From JACRPI01 sp964385055 (lineage in GTDB: Archaea; Nanobdellota; Nanobdellia; Woesearchaeales; DSVV01), in contig CAYLMH010000002.1 in assembly GCA_964385055.1 (NCBI GenBank), positions 1 through 64,000 on the forward strand: a stretch of 64,000 nt of DNA, given 5' to 3'. The position numbers and the translations under genes were made by a program. The notes under the pieces were generated by a model that was not told the DNA's origin, did no database searches, and saw nothing but the letters and a program-made list of their open reading frames with translations. Positions 44,366 through 53,945 of this stretch are shown in pieces; positions within the stretch are counted from its first letter, which is position 1; every line of letters begins with the position of its first letter.

Positions 44366-44426
44366 CTTCTTTGTTTTTCACTTATTTTATATTATTCATT
44401 TTTACTCCATTTATCGTCCTTCTTGT

Positions 44427-45011
44427 TCACATTTTAATAATTCCATCGCATAGCTGCGTTAATATAGGAATCATATTCCTTGTTTTTTCTTCTTCCACTG
44501 CCACGAGAATTCCATGTATGTTTAAATCACGGATCTTGCTGATTAGATTATGAAGAAATTCGTATGTCATCTGCTGGTTGTTATACGCAAGCAGGGTTGT
44601 AATAGAATCGAAGTATAGAAAATCAACACCTCCACCATTCAAACTATGAAACAACACAAACGAAAGCTTGGTCAGCGCTTTTGGACTTTCCAAGTGAAGG
44701 CAATGTTCATGATCTTCACAAATACCCACTGTCTTGCCAATACAGTCTATAAAGCGCATCCTCCCAATGTCAATATCTGCCTCTTTTAAACTTTGCATAA
44801 GGTGTTTGCTTGGTTTATTCAAGGTAATATACACTCCTTTCATTTTTAACTCATTGGTCAGATAGAGAAGCGCGTTTCTTTTGCTGTTTACATAATTGTC
44901 CGCAGTTGTACACATGAGAAATACTCCTTTTTTCAGCTTTTTCGCGATATTTCTTTTAATTTCCGCTTCTTTTGTGCTCTCTTCTTTAGAAGTATTCTTT
45001 TTGGCGACCAT
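44427..45011 (-). CDS. RecA/KaiC-like protein without a P-loop (paralog 3)
   Basis: A 194-residue protein with a charged N-terminal 30 residues. GVFLMCTTADNYVNSKRNAL stands where the P-loop would be, GVYITLNKPSKHL is the next strand, then FIDCIG and FLYFDSITTLLAYN (Walker B strand). HCLHLESPKALTKLSFV corresponds to the CVHIPPANSL loop of paralogs 1 and 2. The C-terminus (IPILTQLCDGIIKM) resembles that of paralog 4 (IPILSQFCDGAIDL), so 3 and 4 form a subgroup. Confidence 0.72.
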   Translation of the reverse strand: MVAKKNTSKEESTKEAEIKRNIAKKLKKGVFLMCTTADNYVNSKRNALLYLTNELKMKGVYITLNKPSKHLMQSLKEADIDIGRMRFIDCIGKTVGICEDHEHCLHLESPKALTKLSFVLFHSLNGGGVDFLYFDSITTLLAYNNQQMTYEFLHNLISKIRDLNIHGILVAVEEEKTRNMIPILTQLCDGIIKM

Positions 45012-45110
45012 ATCCTTCCTTGAGAGAATATCCTATATTTACCTATTGTTTACATTCTAAACAGTTTGTTGACTTTTAGTTTCGAAACAGAATGTTCTTT
45101 TATCTTTCTT

Positions 45111-45659
45111 TCACTCGTAAAGATATTTGACAATAGAAGTTAGAAGCCCTGAATTGAATCCATAGTCGTCAATCATTTTTTTGACTAAATCATCTATACT
45201 GTTTTTTAAAATCCCATGAGATGAAAAGGTATGAAGATCCTGATTTTGAATGAATTTATGGAGCTCTTCACGAAGGTTATCTGACTGAAAGAATTTATCC
45301 CTATCCACTAAATCCCCGAATCCGTAGATGATAAGATGCGTTATCGCTCCTTTTGGAATTCTGGCAAGCGCAATGACATGCGGGTTTTTGAGAAGCCTCT
45401 GCTCCACTTCTTTTTCTCCAAGTTCTTCCCCTTCTTTTGTTATCTTGGCGAAGGCGAACGCAAACACTTTGATCCCCAACTCTTCATAGTTGACTTGAAG
45501 GCTATACCGCTTGATCACTGTTTTTTCTAGTTTTTTTCGTATTTTGCCGACGGCAACGCTGGAAATGTGTAGCTGCTCTGCTATTTCAGAATCAGACATC
45601 CTTGAATTGAAAATAAGCAATTTCAGCGTTTTTCGCTCGTTGTTTGTCAGTTTGATCAT
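45111..45659 (-). CDS. Lrp/AsnC-like helix-turn-helix regulator
   Basis: A 182-residue protein. Residues about 3-50 form the HTH (LLIFNSRMSDSEIAEQLHIS then VAVGKIRKKLE), as in Lrp/AsnC regulators. The following strand region (YSLQVNYEELGIKVFAFAFA) fits the linker to a ligand domain, but the rest departs from the usual RAM domain. It is the first gene before two RecA-like genes on the same strand and is divergent from the nitroreductase/RecA-like pair, which it could control. Confidence 0.78.
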   Translation of the reverse strand: MIKLTNNERKTLKLLIFNSRMSDSEIAEQLHISSVAVGKIRKKLEKTVIKRYSLQVNYEELGIKVFAFAFAKITKEGEELGEKEVEQRLLKNPHVIALARIPKGAITHLIIYGFGDLVDRDKFFQSDNLREELHKFIQNQDLHTFSSHGILKNSIDDLVKKMIDDYGFNSGLLTSIVKYLYE

Positions 45660-45978
45660 GTGCGGTGGTTATTTTTACAATATTTCTGTGCATTTCCCTT
45701 TTCTTCGTGCTCTATTTATTTATACTTACTGTTACTACTACTCAATGTGTTCAAAATATTAAAAAATAGAAGTTCGCCATATGTGGTTAGGCTCAGAAGT
45801 GTATTTTCTATTCATAAACATGTTTGAGAAGTGATTTTTTTAACAATAGGTTTACCAATTTAAAAGCAAAGGTATTTATAGAGCTTTACTCCAGTAAAGG
45901 AGAATAAACAATAATAGAAAATACTAATGCAGTAATTTTTTTCTCTTACTCGAAATATACTATATTAAGGTTTGAACT
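45660..45978. promoter_or_regulatory. Divergent promoter region with CTTTACT/AGTAAAG palindrome
   Basis: TTTATA (about 45875-45880) is followed by the inverted repeat CTTTACT-CC-AGTAAAG (45884-45899). A second TATA-like element lies about 15-20 bases before the ATG at 45979, which is close for a promoter. The rest is AT-rich without other structure. Confidence 0.5.
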
Positions 45979-46566
45979 ATGAATAACTCAAAAACCCTTT
46001 CGAAACAGAAGATTTTTTTTGAACTTGCGCAGAACAGAAAAACAACATATGAGTTTCATAATAAAAAAATAGCAAACAGGAGTCTGAAAAAGATTCTTGA
46101 AGCAGGAAGATGGGCGCCAAGCTGTTCGAACACACAACCTTGGCATTTTATTGTGGTTAAAAATCCAAAGAGAATCGAGGAATTAATGAAAACCGCATCG
46201 TATGGCGCATTTCATTCAGATCCTTCATTGATAATTGCCTTGGTATTGGACACAAAGTGCTGGGAGAGTGCAGATCACCGTTGTGTGAAGGATGCAAAAT
46301 TAGGAATTTATGAAGCGTATATCTGTATTGGTCAGCCTGCATTGAATATGGTTTTTGAAGCAGAAGAACTTGGAATTGCAACTGCGCTCTTAACTCCAAA
46401 ACAAACAGATGCAGCGGCGATACTGAAAATAAGGGCAGGGGATGTTGTTCCGCTTCTTGTTGCGTTTGGTTATGAGAAAAAAGGTTCATTTCAAAAGCCG
46501 CACAAACGCAAGAAACTCAGTGAAATAACCTCTGCAGAGTATTTTGGAGGAAAATTATCCTTATGA
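45979..46566 (+). CDS. Nitroreductase-family flavoprotein coupled to a RecA-like gene
   Basis: A 195-residue FMN enzyme. RKTTYEFHNKKIANRSLKKI and GRWAPSCSNTQPWHFIVV are the family start and FMN-binding loop. IGQPALNMVFEAEELGIATA and the C-terminal HKRKKLSEI motif (the usual KxRxxLxEI) are present. Such enzymes use NAD(P)H to reduce nitro groups, quinones or flavins. Its stop overlaps the ATG of the following P-loop-less RecA-like gene (ATGA). A redox signal feeding into that protein is a possible reading, but only inference. Confidence 0.85.
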   Translation: MNNSKTLSKQKIFFELAQNRKTTYEFHNKKIANRSLKKILEAGRWAPSCSNTQPWHFIVVKNPKRIEELMKTASYGAFHSDPSLIIALVLDTKCWESADHRCVKDAKLGIYEAYICIGQPALNMVFEAEELGIATALLTPKQTDAAAILKIRAGDVVPLLVAFGYEKKGSFQKPHKRKKLSEITSAEYFGGKLSL

Positions 46567-47129
46567 ACAAAGAAGAAATCCATAAACATATTCTTGATAT
46601 TGGCAAGAAAATGAAGAAAAAGCAAATTTATCTTTTGTTATTAAAAAGTGATGATTACACGTACTTAAATGATCTTCTTTTATACACTCTCATTACAGAG
46701 CAAAAGATGAGATGTTTGTACGTCTCTTTGAATAGCAAAGCTCATACTCTTTATAAACGACTGGAGAAAGCAAACATTGATTCTAAAAAAATTTATTTTA
46801 TTGATGGTTGTGGGGATCCCTTTAAACATATTTTTGCAAAAAATTCAACCTGTATTTCTGGTCCTCATTCTTTGACGGAGTTATCTCTTGCAATCACTGC
46901 TGCCACAGACACTGGTCATTTTGACTTTCTCTTCTTTGACTCTTTTAGCACGATATTAATGTATCATGAACTAAAAATCGTACAAAAATTTGGGCAATAT
47001 ATGATTAATAAGATTAGTGATAACAATCTGGGCGCAGTTCTTCTTTCTTTAAAAGAAGATAAAAACACAGAAAAACTTATTCCTATTCTTAGTCAGTTTT
47101 GCGATGGCGCTATCGATCTCACCAAGTAA
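46563..47129 (+). CDS. RecA/KaiC-like protein without a P-loop (paralog 4)
   Basis: A 188-residue protein. IYLLLLKSDDYTYLNDLLLY replaces the Walker A strand and loop, followed by CLYVSLNSKAHTL, IYFIDGCGDP, a CISGPHSLTELSLAITAA loop and FLFFDSFSTILMYH (Walker B strand). GGAGG (46547-46551) inside the end of the nitroreductase gene is its ribosome binding site. Closest to paralog 3. Like the others it keeps the fold but not the ATP site. Confidence 0.72.
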   Translation: MNKEEIHKHILDIGKKMKKKQIYLLLLKSDDYTYLNDLLLYTLITEQKMRCLYVSLNSKAHTLYKRLEKANIDSKKIYFIDGCGDPFKHIFAKNSTCISGPHSLTELSLAITAATDTGHFDFLFFDSFSTILMYHELKIVQKFGQYMINKISDNNLGAVLLSLKEDKNTEKLIPILSQFCDGAIDLTK

Positions 47130-47195
47130 CAATATTCTTTGGAACCCCTAACTCTTCTTTGAAATCTTTTTGACAAAAAACTAAATAATAAATGC

Positions 47196-47303
47196 ATGAA
47201 TTGTGAAGAAGGAACTTTGTGGAGTGATTGTTTGTGCAATTGGGGCTGTTTGTTCTGCTTTTGCTTTTGTGTAACTTCCTTCTCCTTGTCACAATATTTA
47301 TAA
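47196..47303 (+). CDS. Possible 35-residue Cys-rich peptide
   Basis: ATG at 47196 opens a frame of 35 codons with seven Cys and three Trp/Phe clusters (MNCEEGTLW, CNWGCLFCFCFC), ending at 47303 inside the ileS promoter. The bases around its start (about 47184-47210) recur near 56073-56099, where a second small frame also begins MNCE. Real translation is uncertain. Confidence 0.25.
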   Translation: MNCEEGTLWSDCLCNWGCLFCFCFCVTSFSLSQYL

Positions 47304-47327
47304 ATAATCCAACTTCATCTTTCTTTC

Positions 47328-50300
47328 ATGACAAACGAGATCGGGCCATATTCTTTTCAAACTGTTGAAAATGACATGCTCACATTCTGGAAACAAAATT
47401 CTACTTATCCACAGGCAAAAGCAAAGAATAAAGGTGGAAAGAAATGGTATTTCCTCGATGGACCACCCTATACCTCTGGCAAAATTCACATCGGCACTGC
47501 ATGGAACAAATCCCTCAAAGACATGATCCTGCGCTACAAACGCATGAGTGGGTTTGATGTTTGGGATAGAGCAGGTTATGACATGCACGGATTGCCCACA
47601 GAAAACAAAGTGCAGGCATCTCTGAACATCAACGCGAAAGAAGGGATTGAAGCATACGGCGTGGACAAATTCGTTCAGAAATGCGAAGAATGGTCTCTCA
47701 CGCACATGAAGCTGATGAACGAGCAGTTTAAACAGCTCGGTGTTTGGATGGATTTTGACAATCCGTACATGCCGATTACGCAGGAATTTATCGAGGGCGA
47801 ATGGTGGCTTATCAAAAAAGCGCATGAGAAAAATCGTTTGTATGAAGGCGCGCGTCCCATGACGTGGTGCGCAAGTTGTGAAACCGCTGTCGCGAAACAC
47901 GAACTTGAATATGAAAAATCAAAAGATATTTCCATTTATGTCAAATTTCCTGTCGAAGGAGAAGAAAAAACATATCTTGTTATCTGGACCACAACACCGT
48001 GGACGATTCCTTTTAATCTTGCAATCATGGCGCATCCTGATTTCTCGTATGTCAAAGCACACGTTGAAGATGAAACCTGGATTGTCGCGAAAGATCTGAG
48101 TCAACCATTTATTGAAGGAATTTGCAAAAAAGCGTTTACCATTACTGAGGAATTCCCTGGCAAAAAACTCGAGGGCATGCGTTACATCCATCCTTTGCAT
48201 AAAGACATTCCGCATTTCGCGCAAATTAAACTCGAAGCAAAAAATACGCACACGGTTGTGCTCAGCAATGAATTTGTTGAACTCAGCAGCGGAACAGGAT
48301 TAGTACACTGCGCGCCAGGGTGCGGTCCACAAGATTATGAAGTGGGTGTGCGCAACAAACTTCCTGCGTTCAACACTGTTGATGAAGCAGGAACCTTCCC
48401 TAAATCCATGAACACATTTGCTGGACTCAAAGCAAAAACAGATGATCTTGAATTTATCAAAGCACTTGCAGCTGTTGATGCGCTCGCGGCGAAACAAAAA
48501 ATCGAACACGAATATCCGCATTGCTGGCGCTGTCACAAACCGATCATTTTCAAAGCAACAACGCAATGGTTCTTCAAAGTTGAAGATTTGAAAGAACAGA
48601 TGATCGTAGACAACAATAAGATTAACTGGGTTCCTGACGCAGCGTTTAACGCCTTCGATAGCTGGCTGCATAATTTGCGTGATAATTCCATTAGTAAACA
48701 GCGCTATTGGGGAACTCCGCTTCCGATCTGGCGCTGCAATAAATGTGATAATTACATTGTGCTTGGCACTGTCAAAGAAATTGAAGAAAAGTCTGGAATG
48801 AAAGTAGAAAATCTTCACAAGCCATGGATTGACAAAATTACAATTCCTTGCAGTTGTGGTGGCAAAAAGCATCGTGTGCCTGACATTCTTGATGTTTGGG
48901 TTGACGCGGGCTGCGCAAGCTGGAACTGTCTTGACTATCCAAATAAGACAGAACATTTTGAAGATCTTTTCCCTGCAGATTTTATTCTTGAAGGAAAAGA
49001 CCAAATCAGAGGATGGTTTAATCTTTTGATGGTCGCGTCGACATTGACTATGAACAAACCAAGCTTCAAAGCAGTGTACATGCATGGGTTTGTGCAGGAT
49101 TCCCAAGGGCGAAAAATGTCCAAAAGTTTGGGCAATTATATTTTGCCAGAAGAAGTGATTAGCAAATATGGCGCTGATACCTTGCGCTATTACATGATCG
49201 GTGGCGCGAATCCTGCTGTTGATATTAATTATAATTTTGAGGACATGAATCTGAAGTATAGAAATCTTGGTGTTCTTTGGAACGTGCATAAGTATATCAT
49301 AGATCACGCCGCGAACAATGATCTCAAACCAAAGCTGCTTTCGAAAAAAGCGCTTGATCTTGAAGAACGATATATTTTATCCCTTGCAAACAGCACGGTG
49401 AAACACGTGACGCATCTTCTTGATACATATGCACTCAACGAAGTTCCGCTCGCTGTCGAACATTTGTTTTTGGAATTGTCGCGAACCTATATTCAATCAG
49501 TTCGGGACAAAGCAGCAGGAGGAACTCCTGAAGAGAAACAGATGGTACTTGATGTTCTTTATGATGTCTTTATGAAGATCTTAAAGCTCTTTGCTCCAGT
49601 CGCTCCATTTATCACAGAACAAATGTATCTGAACTTTAAATTTGCATTTTCTTTGCCAGAGGCAAGCGTGCATCTTTTTGCATGGCCAACAGCAGAAGAA
49701 CATTTCATTGACAAGCATTTAGAGCAGAACATGGCAATCGCACAAGACACTATTCAATCTATTCTCAACGCTCGCGAGAAAATAAAATTAGGGGTTCGCT
49801 GGCCTGTGCAGGGAGCGACGCTTGTTACTACTGATAAAAATGTTGTCTCGGCAATTGATGCGCTCAAAGATATGATTCTCTTGCAGACGAACGTGAAAAC
49901 GTTGCATGTAGAACAGGCATTTAATGAAGCTTCTATTACTCTCGAGCCAAACAACCGCGCAATTGGTCAGCAGTTTAAGCAACTTAGTCCGCACGTTGTT
50001 TCTTATATCCAAAAAGCAGATCCAAAACTTTTCATGTTCGCTTTGGACAAAGAAGGGAAAGTCTGCGTGACTCTTGATGGGCAACAAGTTTGTTTGACTA
50101 AAGATCACATTGTGGTGAAAATGCACGCTCCTGAGCACTTGATTTCAGGGGATTACAAATATGGTCAGCTCTATATTGATTCCACGCGAACTCCTGAACT
50201 TGATCACGAAGGATACGCTCGGGAAATTATGCGTCGTATTCAGGATTTGCGAAAGACCATGGGTCTTGTTCGCAAAGATCGTGTGCAGGTTCATTTGATT

Positions 50301-50471
50301 GTGGATGTGGATCTGGAAAAAGGTCTTTCTGTCTGGGAAAATGAGATCAAAGCAAAATGCGGCATTACTGATCTAGTCTTTTCTCAAGAAGATTTACCGC
50401 TTGAACATAAAGCAGTGGAAGAAATTAAAGGAAAGAAGATTGTGGTGTATGCAGGAAGCGTTTCTACATAA
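47328..50471 (+). CDS. ileS: Isoleucyl-tRNA synthetase
   Basis: A 1047-residue class Ia synthetase that charges tRNA-Ile. GKIHIGTAWN (HIGH motif, about 61-70), the editing domain with WTTTPWTIPFNLA near 222 and GTGLVHCAPGCG near 323, and GRKMSKSLGN (KMSKS, about 594) are complete. A C-terminal anticodon-binding domain and a DALR-like tail follow. Zinc-type Cys pairs lie at CWRCHKP and CNKC. TTTATAAATA lies about 28 bases upstream, so the transcript is probably leaderless. Length and order are as in archaeal IleRS. Confidence 0.97.
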   Translation: MTNEIGPYSFQTVENDMLTFWKQNSTYPQAKAKNKGGKKWYFLDGPPYTSGKIHIGTAWNKSLKDMILRYKRMSGFDVWDRAGYDMHGLPTENKVQASLNINAKEGIEAYGVDKFVQKCEEWSLTHMKLMNEQFKQLGVWMDFDNPYMPITQEFIEGEWWLIKKAHEKNRLYEGARPMTWCASCETAVAKHELEYEKSKDISIYVKFPVEGEEKTYLVIWTTTPWTIPFNLAIMAHPDFSYVKAHVEDETWIVAKDLSQPFIEGICKKAFTITEEFPGKKLEGMRYIHPLHKDIPHFAQIKLEAKNTHTVVLSNEFVELSSGTGLVHCAPGCGPQDYEVGVRNKLPAFNTVDEAGTFPKSMNTFAGLKAKTDDLEFIKALAAVDALAAKQKIEHEYPHCWRCHKPIIFKATTQWFFKVEDLKEQMIVDNNKINWVPDAAFNAFDSWLHNLRDNSISKQRYWGTPLPIWRCNKCDNYIVLGTVKEIEEKSGMKVENLHKPWIDKITIPCSCGGKKHRVPDILDVWVDAGCASWNCLDYPNKTEHFEDLFPADFILEGKDQIRGWFNLLMVASTLTMNKPSFKAVYMHGFVQDSQGRKMSKSLGNYILPEEVISKYGADTLRYYMIGGANPAVDINYNFEDMNLKYRNLGVLWNVHKYIIDHAANNDLKPKLLSKKALDLEERYILSLANSTVKHVTHLLDTYALNEVPLAVEHLFLELSRTYIQSVRDKAAGGTPEEKQMVLDVLYDVFMKILKLFAPVAPFITEQMYLNFKFAFSLPEASVHLFAWPTAEEHFIDKHLEQNMAIAQDTIQSILNAREKIKLGVRWPVQGATLVTTDKNVVSAIDALKDMILLQTNVKTLHVEQAFNEASITLEPNNRAIGQQFKQLSPHVVSYIQKADPKLFMFALDKEGKVCVTLDGQQVCLTKDHIVVKMHAPEHLISGDYKYGQLYIDSTRTPELDHEGYAREIMRRIQDLRKTMGLVRKDRVQVHLIVDVDLEKGLSVWENEIKAKCGITDLVFSQEDLPLEHKAVEEIKGKKIVVYAGSVST

Positions 50472-50524
50472 TTGTCACTGTTAAGGGATAAAGTTTATAA
50501 ACTCTCCTTCTTTGTACTTCTTTT

Positions 50525-51463
50525 ATGAACTCTCTTGAAAAAGTAGTGCGCACAACACTTGCTGCAGCTCCTTTGGTTGGCTGTACTGCTGGGCTCTCCT
50601 CTCTTACTGATGACGAGCGCACTACTGTCGCTCTTGCTCTTGATTATGGGCAGATTGAAGAATCTTTTGTCATTGAATTAAGTACTGCCGCAGATCCAAC
50701 AACGATTTTTGACGCAGACGGGAATACGGGCCTTTCTGCTTTTCAAACAGCTGTTTCTGCTTCTTCTTCTCTCCTTGCGACATATTTTGCAGAAGATCGC
50801 ATTGTTGCGTTTGATCCTGCGGAGATTGAGTCCATAGATCATGCTGACGGATTTCAGCGCGATCCTGTCATCGGTGAAAGTCTTATTGGATTGGATATGA
50901 CTTTGCTTGCGAGTGGTTATATTAATCCCTCTGTTCCTTATCATGAAGCAGGACATGATCTCTATGGAAAGCATACACAGCGAGTACAGGCTATAGTAGA
51001 TTCTCTTTCTTCTGGAAATACTATTCCTCCTGAAGAGCTTCTCTACTCTGCTTCTTTCGCAGAAGAGGTTGTTGCAGCAAAAGATTTTCCATATCTTCTT
51101 ACTTTCTTTTATCGCACTGCAGATACATGCTTTGGAAATCCTGAAGATTATATTGTACGAGTTCTTCTTAATCAAGAAGGAACTATTCAAGATGGAACAA
51201 GGACTCCTCAGGAAGCATATGATGACTTGACCCTTCTTCTTTTTGAATCAGAAGAAGAATGGGCGGATGAGCTTACTGCTTCTCAATATCCCGGACTCTC
51301 GTATCTTCCTTCATTTCGCATTACAGAAGATGAATTTTATAGTGCATTGGTTCGATCAACATTGTACGAATCACGGAACGAAATATACACTACCGCAATT
51401 GATCTTTTTGTCGATTCTTACCCAGACGAAGAGATAACAACGATGGAAGAAGCGGGAAAATAG
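50525..51463 (+). CDS. Secreted HEAGH zincin-like protein
   Basis: A 312-residue protein. The N-terminus has a lipobox-like LVGCTAG (Cys at about 20) after a weak signal segment. VPYHEAGHDLYGKHTQRV holds HExxH (H140, E141, H144), the metal and catalytic residues of zincins. A later Glu-rich helix (FAEEVVAAKDF) may give the third ligand. The rest is not recognised. TTTATAAA about 30 bases upstream suggests its own promoter. Protease activity is inferred from the motif alone. Confidence 0.65.
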   Translation: MNSLEKVVRTTLAAAPLVGCTAGLSSLTDDERTTVALALDYGQIEESFVIELSTAADPTTIFDADGNTGLSAFQTAVSASSSLLATYFAEDRIVAFDPAEIESIDHADGFQRDPVIGESLIGLDMTLLASGYINPSVPYHEAGHDLYGKHTQRVQAIVDSLSSGNTIPPEELLYSASFAEEVVAAKDFPYLLTFFYRTADTCFGNPEDYIVRVLLNQEGTIQDGTRTPQEAYDDLTLLLFESEEEWADELTASQYPGLSYLPSFRITEDEFYSALVRSTLYESRNEIYTTAIDLFVDSYPDEEITTMEEAGK

Positions 51464-51526
51464 ATTCAGTCATAGCACGAAATATCTGCCGGAATCTTTT
51501 TAAACATTTTTTGTTCTCTTTCAGTT

Positions 51527-51892
51527 ATGCCAGAGTTAAGTGATATTTTTACAGACCCTGAAGAATTACGTGTTGCAACTGTAGTTCTTAAGTACGTTCC
51601 TCGATCCATTGGCTCTTATCCTTTTACTGGCGCGACACAGATAGATATTACGGAGAAGGCATATCGCGCGCTTTATCCGGACGGACCAGAGCCATTTCCA
51701 TTGGCAATTTCACATACCCCCCGTGACTTAGTTGAGTGGTATCACCCTGAAGAACGCATTCCTTTTTTTCAGTTTTGTCTAACTAACCAACTTTTCCCAC
51801 GACTTGCGCGTGCTGATTATATAAGAAATGCGGGATATTTTGGCGCAAATGTAGGATGGGCGCATCATCTTTGGGAAAGGAAAGCTCCATAA
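51527..51892 (+). CDS. Hypothetical protein
   Basis: A 121-residue soluble protein, not recognised. It is rich in Pro and aromatics, and ends GANVGWAHHLWERKAP. No signal peptide, membrane segment or metal motif beyond a His pair (HH at about 114). TTTTTAAA about 25 bases before the ATG indicates its own promoter. It lies between the HEAGH protein and the glycosidase-like gene. Confidence 0.6.
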   Translation: MPELSDIFTDPEELRVATVVLKYVPRSIGSYPFTGATQIDITEKAYRALYPDGPEPFPLAISHTPRDLVEWYHPEERIPFFQFCLTNQLFPRLARADYIRNAGYFGANVGWAHHLWERKAP

Positions 51893-51941
51893 TTTTTTTA
51901 TAATCCTAATCTTTTTATAGGACAGAAATTATTACATCCTC

Positions 51942-53054
51942 ATGGACACGTTTTATCATCTTTGCGAAGGATTTCGTATGCTGCAACGCAGGATTTCTAT
52001 TGCAAGGAACGGAACAAAAAAATATACAGGAAATTCTGAAAAAATATGCAACCAGATTGTCAAAGATTGTTGGAACGGAACATTTTTCCAAGTGAGCACA
52101 GGACACTTTTCTTTGTTTTATATGCGCGACTTCGGGATGTGCGTTGAAGCGCTTCTCAAGCTTGGCTACAAAAAAGAAGTGGAGAAGACATTGCAATTCG
52201 CGCTCTGCGTGTATAGTAGAGAAAACAGAGTGACGACGACCATTACAAAGAATGGAAACGCGTTTGACGTCTTTTCCTACGCGCCAGATAGTCTTGCGTT
52301 CTTGCTGTATAGTCTTCGCGTTTCCAAGAACAAAGAGCTTGTTGCAATTTATCGTCCTTTTTTAGAACTGCAGATTTCGCATTTTTACAACACTGTTTTT
52401 GACGAGAAAACTGGGCTTGTGCAGAAAGGAAGAAATTTCTCTTCCATTAAAGACCACGCGAAGCGAGAAATAACGTGCTATGATTCCTGCTGTGTCGCTG
52501 TTGTCGCGCGAGAGGCCACTGCGCTTGGTTTAAAGAATCCATTCGCAGAAAATGGTTTTTCTTCTCAAAAAATACAGGAAAAAATAAAGAAGGTCTTTTG
52601 GACTGGCGATTATTTTGTAGAGTCATGTGATTCAGCTATAGCAAGTGGTGACGCGAATACATTCCCTTATTGGTTTGGTATTTTTACTGACAAAAAAATG
52701 ATTCAGAAATCAATCGCAGTGATTCAGAAGGCAAAACTGGATCAGCCATTTCCTCTCAAATATACTTCTTTTGTGCCATCAAATTTCTTCTTTCCATTGA
52801 AACTTGTCGCGCCTAATTATGAAGGAAACAGTATTTGGATGCATCTTGGTTTATGCTATTTAGATGTTGTCGCTTCTGTTGATAAAAAGCTGGCGAAAAA
52901 ATACCTTGCTTTATATGCGGAGCAGGTTGAAGAGCAGCAGAATTTTCTTGAACTTTTTTCTTCAAACGGTTGTGTCTACAAAACGCTTTTTTATCACGCA
53001 GATGAAGGAATGGTTTGGGCAGGGAAATTGCTCGCAGTAAAACAAACTTTATAA
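51942..53054 (+). CDS. Alpha/alpha-barrel glycosidase-like protein
   Basis: A 370-residue soluble protein. Repeated helix pairs with FYMRDFGMCVEALLKLGYKK, NAFDVFSYAPDSLAFLLYSL and IASGDANTFPYWFGIF fit six-hairpin (alpha/alpha)6 barrel enzymes such as glucoamylase, trehalase and the glucosidase domain of debranching enzymes. MRDFG could be a substrate-binding Arg-Asp, and ASGDANTFP resembles the acidic loop before the last helices. A role in glycogen or trehalose breakdown is possible; the family cannot be fixed by eye. Confidence 0.62.
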   Translation: MDTFYHLCEGFRMLQRRISIARNGTKKYTGNSEKICNQIVKDCWNGTFFQVSTGHFSLFYMRDFGMCVEALLKLGYKKEVEKTLQFALCVYSRENRVTTTITKNGNAFDVFSYAPDSLAFLLYSLRVSKNKELVAIYRPFLELQISHFYNTVFDEKTGLVQKGRNFSSIKDHAKREITCYDSCCVAVVAREATALGLKNPFAENGFSSQKIQEKIKKVFWTGDYFVESCDSAIASGDANTFPYWFGIFTDKKMIQKSIAVIQKAKLDQPFPLKYTSFVPSNFFFPLKLVAPNYEGNSIWMHLGLCYLDVVASVDKKLAKKYLALYAEQVEEQQNFLELFSSNGCVYKTLFYHADEGMVWAGKLLAVKQTL

Positions 53055-53077
53055 AAACAGATTCTTAAAAATATCAT

Positions 53078-53914
53078 ATGACTCAAGATGTACGTTGGCG
53101 ACTTCTTCCTTTCCGGACTGATGACCCTTATACTTGTATGGCTATTGACAAAACTATTGCAGAATCTGTCGCAGCAGGAGGACCTCCTACTCTACGGTTT
53201 TATCGTTGGAGTGGCAATGGCGCAGTGAGTTATGGAGTTTCTCAAGCTGTTAGTGATTTTGACACTACTTATTGCGATGAGAACAAGATTGGTTACGTTC
53301 GCAGATTCACCGGTGGACGAGTCATGTATCATGGACCACAGGATTTGACATACGCAATGGCTGCTCCACTTTCTCTTTATCCTTCTCGGCTTCCTCTCAC
53401 CAGTGATACTTCTCGTTGGATTATGCAATTTCTTGAAAAAGTAGGGCTTCAAAATGTTCAATATACGGGAAACTCTTCTATACTCACCAATGCCAAGAAA
53501 GTATCGGGAAGTTCTCCTCACTACGAACAAAGAAAAGCTGTTTTCCAACATGGTTCTGTATTTGTTGGTACTCCTTACTCTGCTCTCGCGGAGATCTTTC
53601 GCCTTCCTGAAGAATTAGTTCGAGAACGAATTACTACTGTTTCCGAACATTCTGCTTTATCTCTTGATATTCTTCTTGCGGAGTTTCAGTATGTATTTTT
53701 ATCACAACTTCCTCATGATGTTGGTGTACTTACTTCTGCTGAGGAACAGCGAGTTGAAGAACTGAAACGAGAATATGCTTCAAAAGCATGGATGGAAGCT
53801 GGAACTCTTCCTATGGGGATTTGTACTGTTAATTGGGGAATATATCCTGAGCTTGAAGGACAACTGCCTGCTGATTTGCGTGCACGGCTCGTTAATAAGC
53901 CAAGTGAACAGTAA
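53078..53914 (+). CDS. lplA: Lipoate-protein ligase A, catalytic subunit
   Basis: A 278-residue enzyme of the BPL/LPL fold that activates lipoate with ATP and attaches it to a Lys of target domains. VRRFTGGRVMYHGPQDLTYA is the RRxxGGGxVxHxxxxL lipoyl-AMP loop, and NAKKVSGSS holds the catalytic Lys. FQHGSVFVGTP corresponds to the QHGxxLxxxD strand. The C-terminal accessory domain is missing here and is encoded separately by the next gene (31-base gap). No lipoyl-carrying complex is visible in the window. TTTATAAAAA lies about 25 bases upstream. Confidence 0.9.
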   Translation: MTQDVRWRLLPFRTDDPYTCMAIDKTIAESVAAGGPPTLRFYRWSGNGAVSYGVSQAVSDFDTTYCDENKIGYVRRFTGGRVMYHGPQDLTYAMAAPLSLYPSRLPLTSDTSRWIMQFLEKVGLQNVQYTGNSSILTNAKKVSGSSPHYEQRKAVFQHGSVFVGTPYSALAEIFRLPEELVRERITTVSEHSALSLDILLAEFQYVFLSQLPHDVGVLTSAEEQRVEELKREYASKAWMEAGTLPMGICTVNWGIYPELEGQLPADLRARLVNKPSEQ

Positions 53915-53945
53915 TCTTTTTAAAAGCATTGCAAAGACAAAGTGT

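Noticed and set aside
48300..49307. 335-codon frame antisense to ileS
   Set aside because: Fully inside the conserved ileS gene, with no recognisable domain.
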